Source: Microbacterium sp. NIBRBAC000506063
GTDB taxonomy: Bacteria; Actinomycetota; Actinomycetes; Actinomycetales; Microbacteriaceae
Direction of reading: 5' to 3'
Assembly (NCBI RefSeq): GCF_017968845.1
Contig: NZ_CP072876.1
Location: 2,170,001-2,234,000 of the forward strand
DNA: 64,000 nucleotides
A model generated the notes under the pieces. That model was not told where the DNA came from. It did not search any database and saw nothing but the letters and a program-made list of their open reading frames with translations. The first letter of the stretch is position 1. Each line of letters starts with the position of its first letter. Below, piece by piece: positions 19,203-28,020 of the stretch. A program made the position numbers and the translations under genes.

Positions 19203-19838
19203 TCAGTGCAGCGCCCCGCCGGGCACCACGTCGTCCTCCGCCGTGTCGAGTGTCGTCCGCACCGCGATCTCGAGCGCCCGCGCGATCGCGTCCAGCGGCA
19301 TCTCCGGCTGCCCGCCCGGCGCCTGCCCGGTCGCCCACGGCACATGCACGAACCCGGCGCGGCGCCCCGCGGCGGCGGCCCACAGCGCGGCGCGGAAGAA
19401 CACGTGGTTGCAGACGAAGCTGCCCGCGGAGAGGGAGAGCTCCGAGCGGATGCCGGCATCCGACATCTCCCGCACGATCGCCTTGGCGGGCAGCGAGGTG
19501 AAGACGGCGGGAGGTCCTCCCGGCACCGATTCCGCGTCGACGGGCTGCGCGCCGGCGCTGTCGGGGGTGCGCGCGTCCAGCAGATTCACCGCGACGCGTT
19601 CGACGCTGACCGCTGCGCGGCCTCCGGCGAGACCGGTCGCGATCACCGCATCCGGGCCGTGCATGTCGATGAGCCGGGAGAGCTCCTCGGCCGCGCCCGC
19701 GAACGTCACCGGCAGCACGGCGGTGACGAGTCGCTCCGGGCCGGTCCACTGCGTCGCCGCGAGCGAGACCGCCTCGCCGGAAGGGTTGTGCGCGTCGCCG
19801 GCGAAGGGCTCGAATCCGGTGAGGAGCACGGTGGTCAT
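19203..19838 (-). CDS. pcp: Pyroglutamyl-peptidase I (C15)
   Basis: Cysteine peptidase removing N-terminal pyroglutamate from peptides. 211 residues, intact, normal family length. N-terminal LLTGFEPFAGDAHNPS; catalytic Glu in GLAGGRAAVSVERVAVN, Cys in LSAGSFVCNHVFF, His in AGFVHVPWATGQ. ATG at 19838 supported by a TAGTCT box six bases upstream on the minus strand (19845-19850). Upstream gene of the pcp-MBL pair. Confidence 0.93.
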   Translation of the reverse strand: MTTVLLTGFEPFAGDAHNPSGEAVSLAATQWTGPERLVTAVLPVTFAGAAEELSRLIDMHGPDAVIATGLAGGRAAVSVERVAVNLLDARTPDSAGAQPVDAESVPGGPPAVFTSLPAKAIVREMSDAGIRSELSLSAGSFVCNHVFFRAALWAAAAGRRAGFVHVPWATGQAPGGQPEMPLDAIARALEIAVRTTLDTAEDDVVPGGALH

Positions 19839-19844
19839 CGAGCC

Positions 19845-19850
19845 AGACTA
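19845..19850 (-). promoter_or_regulatory. -10 box TAGTCT, leaderless promoter of pcp
   Basis: TAGTCT on the minus strand, six bases before the ATG at 19838. Confidence 0.55.
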
Positions 19851-19888
19851 TCTCTGTCAACCCCGTCCCCCTCCGGCTCCGACGCCGC

Positions 19889-19894
19889 TAGCGT
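19889..19894 (+). promoter_or_regulatory. -10 box TAGCGT, leaderless promoter
   Basis: TAGCGT, seven bases before the ATG at 19902; divergent from the pcp promoter only about 40 bases away. Confidence 0.5.
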
Positions 19895-19901
19895 GGGAGT
19901 C

Positions 19902-20672
19902 ATGAGCACCGTCGAGAAAGCCCAGACCCTTGCCCGCCTGTATGACGCTCCCGAGATCCTCCGCGTGGTGAACGTGTGGGACGTCGTCTCGGCGAAGGCG
20001 ATCGCCGACCTCCCCGAGACGACCGCGCTGGCCACGGCCGGCCACTCGATCGCCTCGACCTTCGGGTTTCCCGACGGTCAGATCCCGCGTGAGCTCATGA
20101 TCGACATGGTCGGGCGCATCGCCGCCGCCGTCGACCTCCCGGTCTCCGCAGACCTCGACGACGGCTACGGCGACGCGGGGGAGACCACGCGGCTCGCGAT
20201 CGGCGCCGGCGTCGTCGGCGCGAACGTCGAGGATCGCTTGAAGCCACTGTCCGATTCGGTCGCCGTGGTCGAGGCGATCGTGCGCGCGGGCGAGGCCGAG
20301 GGCGTGCCCTTCGTGCTCAACGCCCGCACCGATGCGATCGTGCGGGGCGGCGACCGTCCGCTGTCCGAGTCGCTGGTGGATGCCGTCGAGCGCGGCCGGG
20401 CGTTCCTCGACGCCGGCGCGCACTGCGTCTTCGTCCCGGGCATCCTCGACGTGGAGGCCACCAAGACGCTCGTCGAGGGGATCGGCTACGGCAAGGTCAG
20501 TGTGATCGGGCTTCCGGGCGCACTCGCCGCGAACGAGTACGAGTCGCTGGGTGTGGCCCGCATCTCCTATGGCCCGCTGACCCAGCGTGTGGCGCTCACG
20601 GCGCTGCAGGATGTCGCGAGCAGCCTGTACGCCGACGGCGTCATCCCCGAGGGGACGCGGGCGCTGAACTGA
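19902..20672 (+). CDS. Isocitrate lyase / PEP mutase superfamily protein
   Basis: 256 residues, intact. TIM-barrel enzyme of the ICL/PEP-mutase superfamily: VVNVWDVVSAKAIADLPETTALATAGHSIA, the metal motif SADLDDGYGD, GVVGANVEDR, PFVLNARTDAIVRGG and HCVFVPGILD. It lacks the long insertions of true isocitrate lyase and the Cys motif, so it is more likely a lyase of another 2-hydroxy-dicarboxylate or C-P compound. Close to but divergent from aceA/pcp. Substrate not determinable. Confidence 0.85.
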   Translation: MSTVEKAQTLARLYDAPEILRVVNVWDVVSAKAIADLPETTALATAGHSIASTFGFPDGQIPRELMIDMVGRIAAAVDLPVSADLDDGYGDAGETTRLAIGAGVVGANVEDRLKPLSDSVAVVEAIVRAGEAEGVPFVLNARTDAIVRGGDRPLSESLVDAVERGRAFLDAGAHCVFVPGILDVEATKTLVEGIGYGKVSVIGLPGALAANEYESLGVARISYGPLTQRVALTALQDVASSLYADGVIPEGTRALN

Positions 20673-20683
20673 CGCGGCTGCGC

Positions 20684-20762
20684 CTCACTGCGCGCAGCGC
20701 GTTGAGGCGAGCCGGGTCAGGTCGAGCGAGCCCGCGCGCAGCGCGAGTGAGTCGAAACACTC
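20684..20762. repeat. Dispersed GTTGAGGCGAG/GAGTCGAAAC repeat
   Basis: A degenerate double copy of the TTGAGCGAG...GTCGAAAC family lies in the gap after the PEP-mutase-family gene (20673-20803), where no gene is seen. Confidence 0.6.
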
Positions 20763-20803
20763 CTGACGGGATGACCAAGGACGTCGGATGCCGAGCGCGC
20801 GGT

Positions 20804-21738
20804 TCACGGCCACGCGAGAAGCGCAGAGCTGACCTGCACGGCCCCGACGCCGTAGCGCTCATCGAGATCCTGCTGGATCGATCCGTTGTCGAAGATGACC
20901 TCGACGTGAATCGTGCTCGTCGTGGTGTCCGGCCAGGAGGATAGGAGGTCCGAGCGCTCGGCGGTGATCTTCTCCACGATCCCGCGCAGCTCGGATTCGC
21001 TGCGCTCGGCGGCGCTGACGCACAGCATGCCGCCCCAGCGATCCCTGAGCGCCGACTCGGTCCGGGCGACGTCGCCGGTCGTCTTGACGTTGATGATCAG
21101 CAGCTCCGGATCGTTCATGCTCAGTTCGATGCGGAGGTTCTCGTCGTCGTCCTCGCCGAGCGGGGCATTGTTCAGCGGGTTGGGCGACTGATCGAGCCAG
21201 GCGCCGGCGTAGCCGGCGAGCGTCTCGGCGAGCATGAGCACCTCTTCCATGCTCTCCTCGGTGGTCAGCGCGGGGTCGAGCACGCGCCAGCCGCCCGCGG
21301 GCTCGGGGCAGGGCGAGGTGAAGTCGACCTCTCCGACACCGCTCGTGTCGGGCCAGTCATGTTCTTCCGCGGGCTCTGCGTCCTCCACGGCGATGGTGGA
21401 CTCCCAGGGGTTGTAGTAGCCGGCGACCCAGAACGTCCCCAGCGCACCCCGGAGGCCTCCTCGTAGTGACCCTCCCAGTCGCTCCAGTCCCAGCCGGTGA
21501 GCGCAGGACCGCCGCACTGGGGCGGGTGCGACTCCATGACACCGCCGAGGCACAGCTCCGGTCCGCTCCCGTCGTCGAGCACGGTCGCGTGGTACGCGGT
21601 CGACACGCCCAGCTGCGTCCCGTCGCCGGGAGGGCTCGTCGGGGCGCCGGCGATGCCACCCGCACAGGACACCAGCGCCGTCGCGCTCAGCAGGGCGGCG
21701 GCGATCGCGAGGACGCGTCGTGGGGTCATGGGCTCCAT
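20804..21738 (-). CDS. Lipoprotein, function unknown
   Basis: 311 residues repaired. Signal MTPRRVLAIAAALLSATALVSCAGG with lipobox LVSC, so probably lipid-anchored. Mature protein acidic, rich in Trp/Tyr/Glu (GWDWSDWEGHYEEAS, FWVAGYYNPWES, EEHDWPDTSG), C-terminal alpha/beta part with IIVEVIF-like strands and one CVSAAERSESE stretch. No family recognised; the C-terminus resembles actinobacterial LppA-like lipoproteins only loosely. One G is missing from the run at 21447-21450. ATG 21738 has GGAG six bases upstream; ATG 21729 is an alternative. Confidence 0.65.
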
Positions 21739-21803
21739 ACTCTCCAGTGTCGGATGCCGGCGGATCGTCTCAAAGCCGATCCCGCGCTTTCCGCCTCTCC
21801 TGT

Positions 21804-21919
21804 CGGTCTCACTTGTTGCGGGTGTCTTGCCGCGGAGGTCGCGTTTTGTGAGACACCGACGAGCGCCGGTCTCATTCGTGGTGGCCTTCAGGCATCGGAT
21901 GCCGCAACAAATGAGACCG
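21804..21919. repeat. 116-base palindromic element, copy A
   Basis: CGGTCTCACTTGTTGCGG at 21804-21821 and CCGCAACAAATGAGACCG at 21902-21919 (one mismatch) form the ends of a 116-base unit with weaker inner symmetry (TGAGAC...GGTCTCA). Copy B of identical length is at 47913-48028. Sits between the divergent lipoprotein and proS genes; the gap 21739-21966 holds nothing else besides the proS -10 box. Confidence 0.75.
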
Positions 21920-21954
21920 CCGCGGTCAGGTGCTGACGAGCCGACGCGCCTCAC

Positions 21955-21960
21955 TAGACT
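21955..21960 (+). promoter_or_regulatory. -10 box TAGACT, leaderless promoter of proS
   Basis: TAGACT, six bases before the GTG at 21967. Confidence 0.6.
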
Positions 21961-21966
21961 GGCACC

Positions 21967-23721
21967 GTGGTCACACGTCTCTCCAACTTCTTCCTCCGCA
22001 CGCTCCGCGACGACCCGGCAGACGCCGAGGTCCGCAGCCACAAGCTGCTCATCCGCGCAGGCTACATCCGCCGTGCCGCGCCAGGCATCTTCACCTGGCT
22101 GCCGCTGGGGCTGAAGGTCAAGGCGAGGATCGAGCGCATCATCCGCGAGGAGATGACCAACGCCGGCGCGCACGAGGTGCACTTCCCGGCCCTGCTTCCG
22201 CGCGAGCCCTACGAGGCATCCGGTCGCTGGGAGGCCTATGGCGACGGCATCTTCCGTCTGAAGGACCGCAAGGATGCCGACTACCTGCTCGCGCCCACGC
22301 ACGAGGAGATGTTCACGCTCCTCGTGAAAGACCTGTACTCCTCGTACAAGGACCTGCCGCTGGCGATCTATCAGATCCAGGACAAGTACCGCGACGAGGC
22401 GCGCCCTCGCGCGGGCCTGCTCCGCGGCCGCGAGTTCACGATGAAGGACGCCTACTCGTTCGACGCGAGCGATGAGGGCCTCGAGGCGTCGTACCAGGCG
22501 CAGCGCGACGCCTATGAGCGCATCTTCCAGCGGCTCGGCCTGGAGTACGTCATCGTCAACGCCGACAACGGCCTGATGGGTGGCGCGCGCTCGGAGGAGT
22601 TCCTGCATCCGACGCCCATCGGAGAAGACACCTTCGTCCGCTCGGCCGGCGGCTACGCGGCCAACGTCGAGGCGTTCACCACGGTGGTTCCCGAACCGAC
22701 CCCGTTCGACGGGCTGCCCGCGCCGGAGATCTTCGACTCGCCCGACACCCCGACGATCGAGACGCTCGTCGCGCACAGCAACGCGGTCCTCGGCGGCGAA
22801 TACACGGCCGCCGACACGCTCAAGAACGTCGTCCTCGCCCTCACGCACCCGAGCGGCGCCCGCGAGGTCGTCGTCGTGGGCATCCCCGGTGACCGCGACG
22901 TCGATGACAAGCGCGCCGAGGTCGCCTTCGCGCCCGCCGACGTCGAGCCCGCCACGGACGAGGACTTCGAGCGGCATCCGCTGCTCGTCCGCGGTTACAT
23001 CGGCCCCTGGTCCGAGACCGGCCCGATCCTCGGCGAGGAGTCGGCGACCGGCATCCGCTATCTCCTCGACCCCGGGTCGTGGACGGCACGTCGTGGATCA
23101 CCGGTGCGAACATCGATCAGAAGCACGTGCACTCCCTCGTCGCCGGCCGCGACTTCACGGCCGACGGCTTCGTCGAGGTCGCGGACGTGCACGCCGGGGA
23201 CCCCGCGCCGGACGGCTCCGGCCCGGTCGAGCTGGCCCGCGGCATGGAGATCGGTCATGTGTTCCAGCTCGGGCGTTTCTTCGCCGAGGCGCTGGGTTTG
23301 AAGGTGCTCGACGAGAACGGCAAGCTCGTCACGGTCACGATGGGCTCGTACGGCATCGGCGTCACCCGCATCCTGGCGATCCTCGCCGAGTTGAACAACG
23401 ACGACAAGGGCCTCCTCTGGCCGGCATCCGTCGCCCCCTTCGACGTGCACGTGGTCGCCACGGGCAAGGATCAGGTCGCCTTCGACCTGGGCGCCCGGCT
23501 CTCGGCGGATCTCGAAGCCGCCGGACTCGAGGTGCTCTTCGACGACCGCCCGAAGGTGTCGCCCGGCGTGAAGTTCGGCGACGCCGAGCTCATCGGGGTG
23601 CCGCAGATCGTGATCGCCGGGCGGGCTCCGCCGAGGGGCAGGTCGAGCTGTGGGATCGCCGCACGGGGAGCGCGAGGTCGTCGCCGTATCGGATGCCGTG
23701 GCGCGCCTGACCGGCCGCTGA
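21967..23721 (+). CDS. proS: Prolyl-tRNA synthetase
   Basis: Class II aminoacyl-tRNA synthetase charging tRNA-Pro. 585 residues repaired, the usual bacterial-type length with the editing insertion. Motif 1 region [21 protein letters not shown], motif 2 [21 protein letters not shown], editing domain about 225-390, motif 3 [13 protein letters not shown], and a C-terminal anticodon-binding domain ([15 protein letters not shown]). Three separate one-base losses break it: C run at 23070-23073, G run at 23623-23625 and G run at 23665-23668. An essential gene with three breaks argues strongly for sequence error. GTG start from the leaderless box. Confidence 0.95.
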
Positions 23722-23839
23722 GCCGGAGCGCGCAGGCCTCAGGCCTTCATCGAAGGTGTGCACTCGAGAGCACGGAGCGGGGGAGAGGAAGTCGGCGGGT
23801 GAACGCGCTCGCCGGCATCCGGCGTGAAAGGGTGGAGGC

Positions 23840-24882
23840 ATGACGGATGAGAGCAATTCCCTGCCGCCCGAGGTGACCGACGCGATCCGCGTCCTGCTCG
23901 ACGAGGCGGGGGTGACCGCGAACAAGGCGCTCATCGCCCGCATCCTCGCCACCGGGGTCATGCTCGGCACCGACGGCACCTCGCGGCTGGATCTGAAGAT
24001 CACCTCGGCCGCGATCGCCGAGATGCGCGAGGCCTTCGCGCTCTTCCGTCCCTTCGCCTCCCGGCGCAAGGTGACCGTCTTCGGCTCGGCGCGCACGCAG
24101 ATGGACTCGCCGTTGTATCACCGGGCGCGCGATGTCGCCGCGGCGCTCGCCGCCCAGGACTGGATGGTCGTGACCGGCGCGGGCCCGGGGATCATGCAGG
24201 CCGCGGCCGAAGGCGCCGGGACCGACATGTCCCTGGGCGTGTCGATCCAGCTGCCCTTCGAGGAGAAGCCCAACGACATCGTCGCCGATGCGCCGCGCGT
24301 CGAGATGAAGTACTTCTTCACCCGCAAGCTCATGCTCGTCAAGGAGTCGTCGGGGTTCGTGTGCCTGCCCGGGGCTTCGGCACGCTGGACGAGATGTTCG
24401 AGCTGCTGACGCTGCAGCAGACCGGCAAGGCCGTGCCGGTGCCGATCGTCCTGCTCGACGAGCCGGGCGGCACTTTCTGGACGGGCCTGGAGCGCTACGT
24501 CCACGAGCACATGGTGCCCGCGGGCGTCATCTCTCCCGACGACTTCGAGCGCGTGCTGGTCACGGATTCGGTCGAGGAGGCCGTCGCCGAGATCACCGGA
24601 TTCTGGCGCAACTACGACTCGCTGCGATGGGTCGGCGACAGGCTCGTGCTCCGGATGAGGCAGGCACCCACCGACGCGCAGCTCGCCGAGCTCAACGAGC
24701 GCTTCTCCGGCGTCTGTGCCGAGGGCGGGATCGCCCGGACCGAGGCGCTGCCTGAAGAAGTCGCCGGCCGTGACAAGACGGATCTGCCGCGGCTCGTGCT
24801 CGTGCCGAAGCAGCGGCACATCGGGTCGCTGCACCACCTGATCCGCGCGATCAACGACTTCGGGTCGGATGCCGCCGGCTGA
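23840..24882 (+). CDS. LOG-family protein (TIGR00730-like)
   Basis: 347 residues repaired. Rossmann-like LOG fold: [26 protein letters not shown], and the active-site motif [12 protein letters not shown] once a missing G at 24371-24374 is restored. LOG proteins hydrolyse nucleoside 5'-monophosphates, releasing the base (cytokinin activation in plants and some bacteria); the long form here, with N- and C-terminal extensions, is common in actinobacteria and its substrate is not settled. GTGGAGGC precedes the ATG. Lies downstream of proS in the same direction with a 118-base gap. Confidence 0.85.
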
Positions 24883-24924
24883 TCAGCGGCATCCCTCGCC
24901 GTCATCGGTGGTCGTCGCGGCCCG

Positions 24925-26429
24925 TCAGTCCTCCGTGTGGAGACGGTCGCGGTGCTTCTCGTCGCGATCCTCCTTGGTCAGTACGCCCAGGGGACCGGTG
25001 ACGGTGATCTCGTCCTCCCAGCACTCGATGCCCTTGACCTCGGGCAGCTGATCGCGGGTGAAGACGGGGTCCTTGCCTTCTTTGCGCTGCCGTGAATAGT
25101 TGCGGATGAGCTTGAAGGCGATCGGGGAGAGCAGCAGCACGGCGACGAGGTTGATCAGGGCCATGAACCCCATGACGCCGTCGGCGAGGTTCCAGATCAG
25201 GTCGGCGCCGGCGATGCAGCCGAGGAAGACCGCGACGATCACGAACCAGCGGAAGATCGTGAGGTAGCGCGGACTCGAGGTGATGAACTGGATGTTCGAC
25301 TCGCCGTAGTAGTAGTTGCCCAGCACCGAGGTGAAGGCGAGCACGAAGATGATCACGGCCAGCAGGATGCCGGTCCAGTCGCCGAGGGCGCTGGCGAGGG
25401 CGTTCTGGGTCAGGTACACGCCGCGCTCCGCGGTGGCGAGGTCGGGTGCGGAGACGAGGATGATGAAGGCTGTGATCGAGCAGACCAGCCAGGTGTCGAA
25501 GTAGACGCCGAGGGTCTGTACGAGTCCCTGCTTGACGGGTGGGTGACCGCGGCGGTGGCTCCGGCGTTCGGCACCGAGCCGAGGCCGGCCTCGTTCGAGA
25601 ACATCCCTCGGCGCACGCCCTCCATGATGATGACGCCGAGCGTGGCCCCGATCACCTGGTTCGGTCCCCACGCGTCGGTGAAGATCGACGCCGCGGCGGC
25701 GGGCAGGTGCTCGGCGTTGATGCCGACGATGATGATCCCGATGATGAGGTAGGCGAAGGCGACGGCCGGGATCGCCGCCTGCGAGATCGTCGCGATGCGT
25801 CGGATGCCGCCGAAGATCACCAGTGCGGTGAGCGTGGCGACCACGCCGCCGACCACGAAGGGGATCCACGCCGGCGAGGTCTCGCCTCCCGTGACGCCCA
25901 CGATGGTTCGCGAGAGCGTGTTCGCCTGCAGGGCGTTGAAGGCGAAGGGAAGCAGATGAGCAGGGCGATGGCGAAGACGATGCCGCCCCAGCGCTTGCCC
26001 AGGCCCTTCTCGATGTAGTACGCCGGGCCGCCGCGGAACGAGCCTTTCTCGCGCACTTTGAACAGCTGGGCGAGCGAGGACTCGAACAGGCTCGTCGCTC
26101 CGACGATGAGTGCCATGAGCCACATCCAGAAGATCGCCCCGGCCCCGCCCGACGACGATCGCGGTGCCCACACCGGCGATGTTGCCGACGCCGACGCGGG
26201 AGGCGGCCGACACGGTGAACGCCTGGAACGCCGAGATGGACTGCGGTCTGCCGTGCTCGTCGAGAGGGGAGCGGTCGGTGACCGTGCGGAGCATCTCTGG
26301 AATCCAGCGGAACTGGATGAACCCGGTCCGGATGCTGAGATACAGCCCCACGCCCGCGACGAGTGGCGCGAGCACCCAGGTCCAGAGGTTGTTCTGGAAG
26401 CTTCCGAGAATGTCTGCGATGACGTCCAT
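24925..26429 (-). CDS. Sodium:alanine/glycine symporter (AGCS family)
   Basis: About 501 residues repaired; multi-pass membrane transporter taking up Ala or Gly with sodium. Family motifs: TGFIQFRWIPEM, SAFQAFTVSAASRVGVGNIAGVGTAI, GAIFWMWLMALIVGATSLFESSLAQLFKVR, FRGGPAYYIEKGLGKRWGG, SNEAGLGSVPNA. Three frame breaks: one C lost at 25537-25539 and one at 25947-25949. At 26141-26151 the frame suggests one extra G (GTCGGGCGGGG where GTCGGCGGGG fits the family GGxGA), the only apparent insertion in the window. Reads against proS/LOG and nusA, so it separates proS from nusA. Cytoplasmic C-tail is highly charged. Confidence 0.9.
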
Positions 26430-26604
26430 GCGCGAAGTATGGCGAAGATCCGCGCCGAGCGGCAGGGGTCGGCCTTCCGGGGTGCCGGAAGGAGCGGTCT
26501 TCCTCGCGCGGTGCGCGAGTTCCCGCCCACCGCGGCATCCGGTACCGTAGTACGGATATCCGCAGCGAGCGTGTGCGGATGAGAGCTGAATAGAGGAGAG
26601 TGTC

Positions 26605-27590
26605 ATGGACATCGAGCTGAGGCTTCTGCAGACGATCGAGAAGGAGAAGGGCATCCCCTTCGATGAGCTCGTCAGCATCATCGAGCAGGCCGTTCTGACC
26701 GCTTACACCAAGCACGTCTCCGCTGACGGTGCGCCTCTGGAGGGCGTGCGCGTCGAACTCGACCGCAAGACCGGTCACGTGGCGGTCATGGAACCCGTCC
26801 TCGACGAGGAGGGCGCCGTCATCGGGGAGGCGGAGGCCACGCCTGAGGACTTCGGCCGCATCGGCGCCTTCGCCGCCAAGCAGGTCATCAACCAGCGCTT
26901 GCGCGACGTCGCCGACGATGCGGTGCTCGGCGAGTTCCGCAGCAAGGAGGGCGACATCGTCGCCGGCGTCATCCAGCAGGGCCCCAACCCCAAGATGATC
27001 CATGTCGACCTCGGCTCGGTCGAGGCGATCCTCCCGCCCGAGGAGCAGGTGCCGGGCGAGGACTACGCGCACGGCTCCCGCATCCGCGTCTACGTCACGA
27101 GCGTGGCCAAGGGCGCCAAGGGCCCTCGATCACCGTGTCGCGCACGCATCCCGGTCTTGTCCGCCGGCTCTTCGCGCTCGAGGTCCCCGAGATCGCGACG
27201 GGGCTCGTGGAGATCGTCTCGCTGGCCCGCGAGGCCGGTCACCGCACGAAGATCGCCGTGGTCGCCCATGACCCCTCCATCAACGCCAAGGGTGCCTGCA
27301 TCGGCGAACTCGGTCGTCGCGTGCGCGCGGTCACCGAGGAGCTGGCCGGCGAGAAGATCGACATCGTCGACCACGACCCGGATCTGGCGACCTTCGTCGC
27401 CAACGCGCTCTCGCCGGCGAAGGTCACCTCCAGTTTCGTGCTGGATGCGACCACCAAGGCCGTGCGCGCGCTCGTCCCCGACTACCAGCTCTCGCTCGCC
27501 ATCGGCAAGGAAGGTCAGAACGCGCGTCTGGCCGCCAAGCTGACCGGTGCGAAGATCGACATCCAGCCCGATTCGATCCTTGAGTCGTGA
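26605..27590 (+). CDS. nusA: Transcription termination/antitermination factor NusA
   Basis: 328 residues repaired, normal for actinobacterial NusA without acidic repeats. N-terminal RNA-polymerase-binding domain ([25 protein letters not shown]), S1 domain ([37 protein letters not shown]), then KH1 ([20 protein letters not shown]...[10 protein letters not shown]) and KH2 ([25 protein letters not shown]). One C is missing at 27123-27125 (GPS). AGAGGAGAG precedes the ATG. In most bacteria rimP lies directly upstream; here the 175 bases before nusA hold no gene and the next gene is the opposing symporter. Confidence 0.95.
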
Positions 27591-27624
27591 CGGATCAATG
27601 CCCGGAGGGCGTTGATGCGGCATC

Positions 27625-27669
27625 GACTCAAGATTGAGCGAGGACGCGCAGCGACCGAGTCGAAGTCTC
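27625..27669. repeat. Dispersed TTGAGCGAG...GAGTCGAAG repeat
   Basis: GACTCAAGATTGAGCGAGGA..., a member of the GTTGAGCGAG family, inserted between nusA and ylxR inside a normally tight operon. Confidence 0.6.
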
Positions 27670-27689
27670 TCACGGCGCGGAGGGGTAAG

Positions 27690-27961
27690 ATGGAACCCGT
27701 ACGAACGTGTGTCGGATGCCGCGAACGTGCGCCCCGATCCGCCCTGCTGAGGGTGGTCGCGGAAGATTCCTCCCTCATCGTCGATGAACGGGCGAGTCTG
27801 CCGGGAAGGGCGCGTGGGTGCATCCGACCGCGGATTGCATGGAGGCCGCGCTGCGGCGTCGTGCATTCGCACGAGCACTCCGTGTGTCCGAGCCTTTGGA
27901 CACGCAGACCATCGAGAAACGGCTGAACGGCTATGGAAACAAAGTGAACGGCTCGAGATGA
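27690..27961 (+). CDS. ylxR: YlxR-family (DUF448) RNA/nucleoid-binding protein
   Basis: 90 residues repaired. Signature RTCVGCRERAPRSALLRVV at the N-terminus and GRGAWVHPTADCMEAALRRRAFARAL after repair of a missing G at 27808-27810. YlxR is encoded between nusA and infB in most Gram-positive bacteria and has been described as an RNA-binding or nucleoid-associated regulator and as an RNase P modulator. GGAGGGG precedes the ATG at the usual distance. Confidence 0.93.
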
Positions 27962-28020
27962 GACCCGTCCGCGACTAGTGGTCTGCCCTGCCTGGGTAGA
28001 CCGACCCAGACAGGAGAATT

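Noticed and set aside
21967-23721. Programmed ribosomal frameshifting in proS, infB and others
   Set aside because: Breaks occur at 54 varied sites, lack slippery-site plus structure patterns, and always follow short G/C runs.
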